The notes under the pieces were generated by a model. That model was not told the DNA's origin, ran no database searches, and saw nothing but the letters and a program-made list of their open reading frames with translations. A stretch of DNA of 64,000 bases from Spirosoma spitsbergense DSM 19989 (GTDB lineage Bacteria > Bacteroidota > Bacteroidia > Cytophagales > Spirosomataceae): positions 1-64,000 of the forward strand of contig NZ_KB893592.1 in assembly GCF_000374085.1 (NCBI RefSeq). Reading direction: 5' to 3'. Position 1 is the first letter of the stretch. Each line of letters begins with the position of its first letter. The position numbers and the translations under genes are program-made. Below, one piece after another: positions 44,254 through 52,791 of the stretch.

Positions 44254-44870
44254 TCGGCAACGACATTGTTGACCGGGCGCAGGCAAAACGGGAAAGTAAC
44301 TGGCAGCGAAAAGGGTTCCTGGATAAGTTGTTTACCCCATCCGAACAGCAGCTTATCCAGCGAGCCAGGGATCCTGAGTGCCTGGTCTGGACGTTGTGGA
44401 GCATGAAGGAAAGTGCCTATAAAGCAACCACCCGAAAAACGGAAAAGCGCGTCTTCAACCCAACAAAAATAAGCTGTACCCTCGAAATGTGGTCTGATGA
44501 AGCCGTCGATGGATTCGTGGTTTATGAAGAAGAGTACCGGACAAGATCGTTAATTACGCCGGATTACATTGCCAGTGTAGCCTTTTCAGTACATACGCTC
44601 CCCATTCCCAACCAGGTAATCATCCCCTTTGAACGCATCGATTACCACCACCAGTCGACTCAACTTCGTACCAGCGTTCTGGAACACTACGCTACTGTTT
44701 CGCCCGTTTCGGAAAAGAAGCTACAGGTTTGCAGCGATAAAAATGGCAGCCCTATTCTGGTCATTAAAGACCCGTTGCAGGAAACCGTTTGCATACCCAT
44801 CAGTATTAGTCATCATGGTCATTATGGCGCTTTCAGTATCGCCCATTCTGTTTTTATGCTCCCTGATTGA
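44250..44870 (+). CDS. 4'-phosphopantetheinyl transferase superfamily protein
   Basis: A 206-residue enzyme that loads the pantetheine arm from CoA on carrier proteins. The motifs GNDIVD (residues 3-8) and WSMKESAYK (about 50-58) supply the magnesium-binding Asp and Glu and the catalytic Lys. Length lies between AcpS and Sfp types. Translational overlap with the ACP gene argues that it serves that carrier protein, whose unusual NSA site may need it. Last gene of the locus. Confidence 0.88.
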   Translation: MIGNDIVDRAQAKRESNWQRKGFLDKLFTPSEQQLIQRARDPECLVWTLWSMKESAYKATTRKTEKRVFNPTKISCTLEMWSDEAVDGFVVYEEEYRTRSLITPDYIASVAFSVHTLPIPNQVIIPFERIDYHHQSTQLRTSVLEHYATVSPVSEKKLQVCSDKNGSPILVIKDPLQETVCIPISISHHGHYGAFSIAHSVFMLPD

Positions 44871-44999
44871 CCTGAAAGATCATCCTTAAAACCACCTTCC
44901 TTTACGGGTACTGGACTAACATTTACCCTACTTCATTAGTTGTATAAGTTAAAGCAGCCTTGGCAAAGAAGTCAGTTTATCATTAAATTATACAACGTT

Positions 45000-46433
45000 A
45001 TGAAAAGGAAAATATGGGTAGTAGGAGCTTTACTGGCAGTGATGGTCGGTTTTTCGTCGTGTGCATCCACAGAACGCTGGTTGTATGGAAACTCGGAAAA
45101 CAGCAGGGAAGACATCGTACAGCGGGATCGCGACAGCGAATCACGCAATTCGGCCAGTAATGAAGCGGATAAGATATTCAACCGCAAAAGTAGTAATAAC
45201 GATAACGAGCGGGTGAGCAGCAGTAACTCGCGAAACAACAATAGTTCGTATCGAAATCCATACCGGTATTCGGACGATCAGGATAGCCGGATGAGTTATC
45301 GGAGCGATACCTATAACAACCCCTATCGGTCGGGTGATCGTCAGAGTTCTTACTCCAGCAACGACCGGTACAGCAATAGCAACCGATCAAATGACAGCCG
45401 GTACTACGATGACCGCAACGCTAACAATGACCGCTATGATAACCAGTCATACGATCAGCGAAATTCATACAATGACGGGTACAACGACAGCCGCAATTCG
45501 TCTAACAGCAGCAACCGTTCCTACGGTGACCGTAGCCGGTATGACGACCGCCAATCCAATGATCGGTATTCGAACAACAATCAGAACGATCAATATTCCC
45601 GGAATTCGTACAACAACAACCGCTCGTCCGATGACCGGAACATGAATAACGACCGGAATTCGTACAGTACCAATGACCGTTCGTATAACGACCGCTACGA
45701 TAACCAATCTTATAACAACAACCGGGACTCATACCGCAATGATGGTTATTCCAACCGTAACAGTGGGAGCATGAACGATTACCGGCAAAGGGACAGTCGT
45801 GATAATCGCAGCTACGATTCAAGCCAGAGCAATAGTCGTGATAACCAAAGCATGAATAATGACCGGAACTATAATCGCGACAACCGGAACATGAATGACG
45901 ACCGGAATACTCGTCAAATGGATAACCGGAATCAGAACGATTCATCCAGCCGGTACAATAGCCAGAACAATTACTCTTCCGACAGCCGCGATAACAGCCG
46001 TCAGGGTGATTATAGTAACCTGTCGGGTAGCCGTCGGGAAAACAACGACAGAAGCAACAATCGGGATAACAACTCGAACCAAACCTACACCTATCGTCAG
46101 AATGACGGCAACAATGGCAACCAGTCCAATAACCAGTCATCTGATCGGGACCGTCGTGATCTAAGCGATAAAATATCGGCTCAGATGGACAAGATTGACC
46201 AAAAACTGACCGAAGTAAAGCAGGACGTAAAAGACGAAAGCCGCCGGGATAAGAAGAAGCGCGAAGATATGGTTAAAGAACTGCAGGATAAGCGCAGCCA
46301 GTTATCCGATGCCTACTATAAGGTGCAGCGCGCTACCGTTAATACCTTCGATGATGTGAAAAGAGAGACCAGCAAAGTCGTCGACGATATTGGTGACTGG
46401 TTCAGCAAGACTGCTGACAAGGTGAGTAAGTGA
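45000..46433 (+). CDS. Asn/Ser/Asp/Arg/Tyr-rich disordered lipoprotein
   Basis: A 477-residue lipoprotein with start at ATG 45000; the frame opens at 44940 but the later Met gives a clean signal peptide with lipobox GFSSC. Residues about 40-375 are built almost only from Asn, Ser, Asp, Arg, Tyr and Gln, with recurring units such as DRYDNQSYNNN and SRDNRS, and are surely disordered. The last 90 residues differ: a charged coiled-coil-like helix (QKLTEVKQDVKDESRRDKK) and an end with a DDIGDWFSKTADK pattern. No known domain is seen. A surface, matrix or stress role is possible but unproven. A strong terminator follows. Confidence 0.82.
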   Translation: MKRKIWVVGALLAVMVGFSSCASTERWLYGNSENSREDIVQRDRDSESRNSASNEADKIFNRKSSNNDNERVSSSNSRNNNSSYRNPYRYSDDQDSRMSYRSDTYNNPYRSGDRQSSYSSNDRYSNSNRSNDSRYYDDRNANNDRYDNQSYDQRNSYNDGYNDSRNSSNSSNRSYGDRSRYDDRQSNDRYSNNNQNDQYSRNSYNNNRSSDDRNMNNDRNSYSTNDRSYNDRYDNQSYNNNRDSYRNDGYSNRNSGSMNDYRQRDSRDNRSYDSSQSNSRDNQSMNNDRNYNRDNRNMNDDRNTRQMDNRNQNDSSSRYNSQNNYSSDSRDNSRQGDYSNLSGSRRENNDRSNNRDNNSNQTYTYRQNDGNNGNQSNNQSSDRDRRDLSDKISAQMDKIDQKLTEVKQDVKDESRRDKKKREDMVKELQDKRSQLSDAYYKVQRATVNTFDDVKRETSKVVDDIGDWFSKTADKVSK

Positions 46434-46451
46434 GTAGCATTTCTGATACTG

Positions 46452-46486
46452 AAAGGGGTTGATTCGGACGAATCAACCCCTTTTTT
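46452..46486 (+). terminator. Terminator after the disordered lipoprotein gene
   Basis: AAAGGGGTTGATTCG (46452-46466) pairs with CGAATCAACCCCTTT (46469-46483) with T6 after it, a strong intrinsic terminator 18 bases past the stop. Confidence 0.92.
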
Positions 46487-46517
46487 GTTGAACCAGTCGA
46501 AAAAACCACCCGCTATC

Positions 46518-46525
46518 TATCTTTG
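46518..46525 (+). promoter_or_regulatory. -7 element before the gamma carbonic anhydrase gene
   Basis: TATCTTTG matches TAnnTTTG exactly and ends 4 bases before ATG 46530. Transcription would start close to the ATG, giving a very short or absent leader. No TTTG at the normal -33 distance. Confidence 0.4.
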
Positions 46526-46529
46526 CGGT

Positions 46530-47039
46530 ATGGCACTAATCAAATCTGTTCGGGGAAACCAGCCTCAGTTTGGCGAAAACTGCTGGTTTGCCGAGAACGC
46601 TACCATCGTGGGTGAGGTAATCATGGGGCGCGACTGCACGGTATGGTTCAACGCCGTTATCCGGGGCGACGTTAACACAATCACTATCGGCGACCGGACC
46701 AACATTCAGGACGGAGCTGTTATTCACTGCACCTACCAGCGGTTTAAAACCACCATCGGCAATTCTGTTTCCATTGCGCATAACGCCGTCGTTCACGGAT
46801 GTACCGTGGAAGATAACGTGATGATCGGCATGGGAGCTATTGTCATGGATGGGGCCATTATCGGGACGGGCAGTATTGTGGCAGCAGGAGCCATCGTTAC
46901 GCAAAACACGATAGTGCCACCCGGCAGCATCTACGCGGGCAATCCGGCCCGTTTTTTAAAAGCGGTTTCGCCCGAACAGGCCGACATCTTCGCCCGGACT
47001 GCCAATAATTATGTGATGTACGCCGAGTGGTTCAAATGA
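46530..47039 (+). CDS. Gamma carbonic anhydrase family protein
   Basis: A 169-residue left-handed beta-helix protein; start set at ATG 46530 (MALIKSVRG) rather than 46485, which lies in the terminator region. Hexapeptide repeats run through the chain, with the zinc-ligand pattern His in GAVIHC, then SIAHNAVVHG (two His). These correspond to the three His of gamma carbonic anhydrases (Cam/CaiE/PaaY group). Many bacterial members bind metal but have weak or unknown activity, so carbonic anhydrase function is inferred only. Confidence 0.88.
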   Translation: MALIKSVRGNQPQFGENCWFAENATIVGEVIMGRDCTVWFNAVIRGDVNTITIGDRTNIQDGAVIHCTYQRFKTTIGNSVSIAHNAVVHGCTVEDNVMIGMGAIVMDGAIIGTGSIVAAGAIVTQNTIVPPGSIYAGNPARFLKAVSPEQADIFARTANNYVMYAEWFK

Positions 47040-47155
47040 GTGTATGGTATACGGTTTATCGTTGATTAAACTAACCATACCATACCCCAGGCATTTAATC
47101 AGCTACGGTCTATGCGAAGCCCCATAAACCTAAAACCGTAAACCCCTTTTCGCTT

Positions 47156-47773
47156 ATGGATGACTTTCTGATTTACCTACGCCTGGGGTTTGACCACATC
47201 ACAGATCCCAGGGGGTACGACCATATTCTGTTCGTTATTGCGCTATGTGCGGTATACACTCTTCAGGAGTGGCGGCAGGTACTGATTCTGGTTACGGCCT
47301 TCACCATTGGGCACTCCATTACGCTGGCTCTGGCTACGCTGCAACTCATTCATTACGAAACCGCCCTCGTTGAACTCCTCATTCCAATTACTATTTTAGT
47401 TACCGCTATTTCCAATTTCTTCTTTCGGGACAAGAAAAAAAGGGGATTTCCATCCGGCAAACTTCCCGGTCGTTCCTGGCGCTATGGCCTAGCCCTATCC
47501 TTCGGCCTGATTCATGGCATGGGTTTTTCTAACTACCTACGGAGCTTGCTGGGCCGGGAAGCCGATATTATCGAGCCACTGCTGGCGTTTAATATTGGCC
47601 TGGAAATAGGCCAGCTGGTTATCGTAACGCTGATTCTTTTAATCGCTTACGGGCTGCTCGATATCCTCAAAACCAGCCGTCTGCGCTGGACGCTTATCGT
47701 ATCGGGTATCGTTGCAGGAATGGCTTTATCCCTGATTATAAACAACGCGTATCTGAGTGATTTAATAAAGTAA
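47156..47773 (+). CDS. HupE/UreJ-family membrane protein
   Basis: A 205-residue inner-membrane protein with about six hydrophobic helices. The pattern RLGFDHITDPRGYDHILFV near the start, TIGHSITLALA and GLIHGMGFS match the HupE/UreJ_2 family, whose His and Asp residues in the helices suggest nickel or other metal transport. No hydrogenase or urease gene is present here, so a metal cargo is only a guess. It stands alone between the gamma carbonic anhydrase gene and the M1 peptidases. Confidence 0.82.
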   Translation: MDDFLIYLRLGFDHITDPRGYDHILFVIALCAVYTLQEWRQVLILVTAFTIGHSITLALATLQLIHYETALVELLIPITILVTAISNFFFRDKKKRGFPSGKLPGRSWRYGLALSFGLIHGMGFSNYLRSLLGREADIIEPLLAFNIGLEIGQLVIVTLILLIAYGLLDILKTSRLRWTLIVSGIVAGMALSLIINNAYLSDLIK

Positions 47774-47879
47774 GGCTTACCGCTCCTCCGGTCATTCTGC
47801 GTTTTCATCAAAATCGAAAGCCAGCAAAACTCTTTTTTTTGTATTTTTAGCCTTTTCATTAACAACTACAATCCATTTT

Positions 47880-50258
47880 ATGCAAAAGATAATTTTGCTG
47901 GTGACGAGTTTGGCCGTTCAAATGGGGACTATGCTTGCCCAGGCACCCACTCAGCAGGCCAATACGCGTTTTGAGCAACTTGGCCCCAAACTGCCCACAC
48001 CCAACACATTTCGCACGGCATCGGGTGCCCCCGGAAAAGACTATTTTCAGAACCGGGCCGATTACGATATCAAAGCAACGCTCGACGATACCAAACAGCG
48101 ACTCACCGGCTCCGAAATGATCACGTATCATAACACGTCGTCGGATGCCCTGCCTTACCTCTGGATTCAGCTCGACCAGAATGTTTTCCGCCCTGATGCA
48201 ACGGGTAACACCGCCACCACAAACAGCCTAAACCCGGAGCGAGCCAGTCTCGCCCAGCTTAATCCTGACGCGGCTTTGATTGGAAAAGATTACGGATACA
48301 AAATCACCGCCGTGCGCGACCAGGCCGGTAAGGCTATAAAACACACTATCAATGAAACAATGATGCGGATTGACCTGCCCCAACCCGTACAGCCCGGCAA
48401 ATCAGTCACCTTCTCGATTGACTGGAATTTTCACATTGTCGATGCCACCTCTACGCATGCCCGTTCGGGCTACGAGTTTTTCCCGAAGGATGGCAACTAC
48501 GTGTACGAGATGGCCCAGTGGTTTCCCCGCCTGTGTGCCTACAATGACGTAAACGGCTGGCAAAACAAGCAGTTTCTGGGTCAGGGCGAGTTCACCTTGA
48601 TTTTCGGCAACTATAAAGTAGCCATCACCGCCCCGAATGACCACATTGTAGGGGCAACCGGTGAGTTACAAAACCCGGCCCAGGTGCTTACCGCCACGCA
48701 GCAGAAACGCTGGAATGAAGCCAAAGGAAAGGGCGACAAGCCCGGCGAAAACCCCGTAGTTATTGTTACACAGGCCGAAGCCGAAGCCGCCGAAAAAGGC
48801 AAACCAACCGGCACCAAAACCTGGGTGTACAAAGCCGATAACGTACGCGACTTTGCATTCTCCAGCAGCCGTAAATTCATCTGGGATGCGTTGCAGCCCA
48901 GTGTGGAAGGCAAGCGGGTGTGGGCCATGTCCCTCTATCCCAAAGAAGCCAATCCGCTCTGGGGTCAGTATTCAACCCGATTGGTAGCCCATACGCTCCG
49001 TTCCTATTCGAAACGTACGTTCGGGTATCCCTACCCGGTAGCCTACTCCGTACACGGGCCGGTTGGCGGCATGGAGTACCCCATGATGTGTTTCAACGGT
49101 GCCCGCCCGGAGGCCGATGGCACCTATTCGCAGGGTACCAAGAATTTCCTGATTCTGGTCGTTATCCACGAAGTTGGCCACAACTTCTTCCCCATGATTG
49201 TCAACTCCGACGAGCGGCAGTGGTCGTGGATGGACGAAGGGCTGAACAGTTTTCTGGAAGGACTGGCCTGTCTGGAATGGGATGCCAATTTCCCGGCGCG
49301 GGGAATCGAGCCACAATCCATCGTGCCGTATATGCAGATGGATTCGAGCAAGCAGGTGCCCATCATGAGCAGTTCGGATAATATTCCGCGCAACACCTTC
49401 GGCCCCAACGCATACAGCAAACCCGCTACGGCACTGAATATTCTGCGCGAAACAGTGATGGGTCGGGAGTTGTTCGATTACGCCTTCAAGGAATACGCCC
49501 GTCGCTGGGCCTTCAAATCGCCCGAACCCGCCGACTTTTTCCGGACGATGGAAGATGCTTCGGGTGTTGATCTGGACTGGTTCTGGAAAGGCTGGTTCTA
49601 TGGCGTACAGCCCGTTGACCAGTCGCTGGTGAAAGTAAACTGGTTTCAGGCGGGTTCCCAAAACCCCGATATTTCGAAAACTGAAGCCCGTACCGCTGCC
49701 CAGAAAAAGATGAATACCATCAGCAAACAGCGGGATGCGCTCAGCAAAGATGAAACCGTCGTAGCGCAGGATTCTACGATGAAAGACTTCTACAACAGCT
49801 ACGACCCGTATGCCGTGACGCAAGACGACCGTCAGAAGTATCAGGCCTATTTAAGTTCTCTATCTGCCGAAGAAAAGTTACTGGCCGAAGCTGGTACCAA
49901 CTTTTACACGTTATCGCTCAAGAATAAAGGCGGCATCCCGATGCCGGTCATTGTACGGATGGAGTTTGAGGACGGCACGGATTCAGTTGCCCGCTTTCCG
50001 GCCGAAATCTGGCGCTTCAACGACGTGAGTATTAATAAGGTGATTGCCACTAACAAGAAGGTAAAGCAGTGGACGCTCGATCCATTCTACGAAATTGCCG
50101 ACATTAATACAGAGGATAACTCTTTCCCACCGGTAGCCCAACCCACCCGTTTTCAGCTATTTAAGCAACAGCAACGGGGTGGACAGGGCCAAAATCCAAT
50201 GCAACAACAGAAACAAACCACACCGCCCCCGGCCACCCAGGGAAGCGGAAAAAATTAG
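47880..50258 (+). CDS. M1 family metallopeptidase, copy 1
   Basis: A 792-residue secreted zinc peptidase. Signal peptide: QKIILLVTSLAVQMGTMLAQA. The M1 active site is HEVGH at residues 430-434 with the third zinc ligand Glu453 in WMDEGLNSF. The N-terminal beta domain has the M1 pattern (AQWFPRLCAYNDVNGWQNK), but the aminopeptidase GxMEN motif is replaced by GGMEYP, so substrate use may differ. The C-terminus ends in a Gln/Gly/Pro-rich tail shared nearly identically with copy 2. The next gene starts 26 bases later. Confidence 0.92.
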   Translation: MQKIILLVTSLAVQMGTMLAQAPTQQANTRFEQLGPKLPTPNTFRTASGAPGKDYFQNRADYDIKATLDDTKQRLTGSEMITYHNTSSDALPYLWIQLDQNVFRPDATGNTATTNSLNPERASLAQLNPDAALIGKDYGYKITAVRDQAGKAIKHTINETMMRIDLPQPVQPGKSVTFSIDWNFHIVDATSTHARSGYEFFPKDGNYVYEMAQWFPRLCAYNDVNGWQNKQFLGQGEFTLIFGNYKVAITAPNDHIVGATGELQNPAQVLTATQQKRWNEAKGKGDKPGENPVVIVTQAEAEAAEKGKPTGTKTWVYKADNVRDFAFSSSRKFIWDALQPSVEGKRVWAMSLYPKEANPLWGQYSTRLVAHTLRSYSKRTFGYPYPVAYSVHGPVGGMEYPMMCFNGARPEADGTYSQGTKNFLILVVIHEVGHNFFPMIVNSDERQWSWMDEGLNSFLEGLACLEWDANFPARGIEPQSIVPYMQMDSSKQVPIMSSSDNIPRNTFGPNAYSKPATALNILRETVMGRELFDYAFKEYARRWAFKSPEPADFFRTMEDASGVDLDWFWKGWFYGVQPVDQSLVKVNWFQAGSQNPDISKTEARTAAQKKMNTISKQRDALSKDETVVAQDSTMKDFYNSYDPYAVTQDDRQKYQAYLSSLSAEEKLLAEAGTNFYTLSLKNKGGIPMPVIVRMEFEDGTDSVARFPAEIWRFNDVSINKVIATNKKVKQWTLDPFYEIADINTEDNSFPPVAQPTRFQLFKQQQRGGQGQNPMQQQKQTTPPPATQGSGKN

Positions 50259-50284
50259 TTACAACCTAAAACAAAAAGCAAACG

Positions 50285-52681
50285 ATGAGAAAAAGTATGT
50301 TGATGGCTGGCCTTGCACTATGGTCAGCAGCCGTATTGGCTCAACAAGCCCCGACGCAAAATGCGAATACGCGTTTTGAGCAGCTCGGCCCTAACCTGCC
50401 AACACCCAACACCTTCCGGACGGCGGCCGGTGCGCCCGGTAAGGACTATTTCCAGAACCAGGCCGACTACGACATAAAAGTCGAACTGGACGATGCGAAT
50501 CAGAAAATCATTGGTTCGGAAACGGTTACGTACCACAACAACTCGACGGACGCACTACCTTATATCTGGCTCCAGCTCGACCAGAATTTATTTGCGAAAG
50601 GGTCCATTGGCAGCGTTACCCGTACGGGGAGCGTCAACGAAAATGGCATGAGCTTCGGCCAACTTCAGAACCTTACTTCCGTTCGGGAGCGGAGCAGCCA
50701 GCAGGCAACCGACAAATACGGGTACAACATTTTGTCGGTTAAAGATACCAAATCCGGCACCGCGCTGAAGTATACGATTAATCAGACCATGATGCGAATT
50801 GACCTGCCAGCCCCGTTGAAACCGGGTGGCAGCTACTCTTTCAATGTGGACTGGAACTACTTCGTCACGGAATATTACGGCCGGAGCGGCATGGAGTTTT
50901 TCCCCAAAGACGGCAACTACAACTACTTCATTGCCCACTGGTTTCCGCGCTTATGCGCCTACAACGATGTGAATGGCTGGCAGAACAAACAGTTTCTGGG
51001 TCAGGGCGAGTTCACGCTCATTTTTGGCAATTACAAAGTAGCCATTACCGTACCCAGCGACCACGTTGTGGGTGCTACGGGTGAATGCCAGAACTACAAA
51101 CAGGTGTTGTCGGCTACGCAGCAGAAGCGTCTGGCGCAGGCCAGCACCTCCAAAAAGCCCGTTATTATTGTAACGCAGGCCGAGGCCGAAGAAGCGCTGA
51201 AAGCCAAACCCGGTGCCACAAACGGCAAGAAAACATGGGTCTATACGGCACAGAACGTGCGTGATTTTGCCTTTGCCAGCAGCCGCCGGTTTATCTGGGA
51301 TGCCATGCAAACCGATGTGTACGGCGATGGCCACAAAATCTGGAGCATGTCGTTTTACGCCAAAGAAGGCAATCCCCTTTGGGAGCAGTATTCAACCCGT
51401 GTGGTAGAGCATACGTTGAAATCGTACGGCAACCGCACGATTAAGTACCCGTATCCAGTTGCTATCTCCTGCCATGCTACTGCCGGTGGCGGTATGGAAT
51501 ACCCCATGATTTCGTTTAACGGTGGTCGTCCGGAAGCCGATGGCACGTATTCCCCGCAGGTGAAAGCAGGGATGATTGGGGTTATCATTCACGAGGTCGG
51601 ACACAACTTCTTCCCCATGATTGTCAACTCCGACGAGCGGCAGTGGACCTGGATGGACGAGGGTTTGAACACGTTCTGCCAGTATCTGGCCGAAAAGGAA
51701 TGGGACTACAACTTCCCCAGCCGTCGGGGCGAACCGCAGTACATTGTCGACTACATGAAGTCAGACAAAGCGGTGTTATCGCCTATCATGACCTCTTCCG
51801 ACAACGTAATTGGCCTTGGCCCCAATGCTTACGCCAAACCGGCAACGGCGTTGAACATCCTGCGCGAAACGGTGATGGGCCGGGAGTTATTCGATTATGC
51901 CTTCAAAGAATACGCCCGTCGCTGGGCCTTCAAATCACCCGAACCCGCCGACTTCTTCCGGACGCTGGAAGATGCCTCGGGTGTTGACCTGGACTGGTTC
52001 TGGAAGGGCTGGTTCTACGGTGTCGAGCCGGTCGACCAGGACCTGGCAGAAGTCGATTGGTTCCAGGTTGATTCGGGTAATCCGGAAATAACGAAAGCAG
52101 CCGCCCGTGCGGAAGCCAAACGTAAAGCCGGTACCATCAGCAAGCAGCGCGATGCCGCCACCCAGGCCGAAACCGTTGTGGCCCAGGATTCGACCATGAA
52201 GGATTTTTACAACAGCTACGATCCCTACGCAGTAACCGACGTCGATAAGAAAAAGTATCAGGATTATCTGGCTTCCTTAGGCGACGATGAACGAAAGGCA
52301 ATCGAAGCGGCTGACAAGCAGAACTTCTATACGCTGGCCCTGAAAAACAAGGGGGGTCTGCCAATGCCAGTAATCATACGGATGGAGTTTGAAGATGGTA
52401 CTGATTCAGTAGCCCGCTTTCCGGCCGAAATCTGGCGATTCAACGATGTGGCGATCAAGAAAGTGATTGCCACTAACAAAAAAGTGAAGCAATGGACGCT
52501 TGACCCATTTCAGGAAATAGCGGATATTGACACGGAGAATAACTCATTCCCACGCGTTGCCGAACCAACCCGCTTCCAGTTGTTCAAACAGCAGCAGCGG
52601 GGCGGGCAGGGTCAAAACCCAATGCAGCAACAGAAACGAACCACACCACCCCCGGCCACGCAGGGTAGTGGAAAAAACTGA
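50285..52681 (+). CDS. M1 family metallopeptidase, copy 2
   Basis: A 798-residue paralogue of the preceding gene, clearly from tandem duplication. Signal peptide RKSMLMAGLALWSAAVLAQQA. Active site HEVGH at residues 436-440 with WMDEGLNTF 18 residues on. Most of the chain matches copy 1, including the segment around ELFDYAFKEYARRWAFKSP and the Gln/Gly-rich tail (QQQRGGQGQNPMQQQK). Differences cluster in the N-terminal domain and in the region after the zinc site, so the two may have diverged in substrate. A terminator follows, so the pair is probably one transcript. Confidence 0.92.
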   Translation: MRKSMLMAGLALWSAAVLAQQAPTQNANTRFEQLGPNLPTPNTFRTAAGAPGKDYFQNQADYDIKVELDDANQKIIGSETVTYHNNSTDALPYIWLQLDQNLFAKGSIGSVTRTGSVNENGMSFGQLQNLTSVRERSSQQATDKYGYNILSVKDTKSGTALKYTINQTMMRIDLPAPLKPGGSYSFNVDWNYFVTEYYGRSGMEFFPKDGNYNYFIAHWFPRLCAYNDVNGWQNKQFLGQGEFTLIFGNYKVAITVPSDHVVGATGECQNYKQVLSATQQKRLAQASTSKKPVIIVTQAEAEEALKAKPGATNGKKTWVYTAQNVRDFAFASSRRFIWDAMQTDVYGDGHKIWSMSFYAKEGNPLWEQYSTRVVEHTLKSYGNRTIKYPYPVAISCHATAGGGMEYPMISFNGGRPEADGTYSPQVKAGMIGVIIHEVGHNFFPMIVNSDERQWTWMDEGLNTFCQYLAEKEWDYNFPSRRGEPQYIVDYMKSDKAVLSPIMTSSDNVIGLGPNAYAKPATALNILRETVMGRELFDYAFKEYARRWAFKSPEPADFFRTLEDASGVDLDWFWKGWFYGVEPVDQDLAEVDWFQVDSGNPEITKAAARAEAKRKAGTISKQRDAATQAETVVAQDSTMKDFYNSYDPYAVTDVDKKKYQDYLASLGDDERKAIEAADKQNFYTLALKNKGGLPMPVIIRMEFEDGTDSVARFPAEIWRFNDVAIKKVIATNKKVKQWTLDPFQEIADIDTENNSFPRVAEPTRFQLFKQQQRGGQGQNPMQQQKRTTPPPATQGSGKN

Positions 52682-52715
52682 GTAAGCTTTTCCAAATACA
52701 AATACCGTAGAGTCT

Positions 52716-52755
52716 AAAAAACGGTCTTTAACCCACTCGTTAAAGACCGTTTTTT
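52716..52755 (+). terminator. Terminator after the M1 pair
   Basis: Perfect 17-bp arms (52716-52732 and 52739-52755) with core ACGGTCTTTAAC, an A6 start and T6 end, lie 35 bases after the stop of copy 2. Confidence 0.92.
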
Positions 52756-52791
52756 ATTGCCTCATCAATTCACTCAAACACAATCCATCTG

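Noticed and set aside
45502-46140. A 212-codon minus-strand frame rich in Cys, Tyr and Gly opposite the disordered lipoprotein
   Set aside because: It is the mirror of the repetitive Asn/Ser/Asp codons of the real gene and has no start context or domain.
45170-46160. Repetitive DNA in the lipoprotein gene as a possible CRISPR-like or tandem-repeat array
   Set aside because: Repeats are short, irregular and keep the reading frame, so they reflect protein composition and not an array.
48972-49823. A 283-codon minus-strand frame opposite the first M1 peptidase
   Set aside because: It mirrors conserved peptidase codons, including the zinc-site region, and has no recognised motif.
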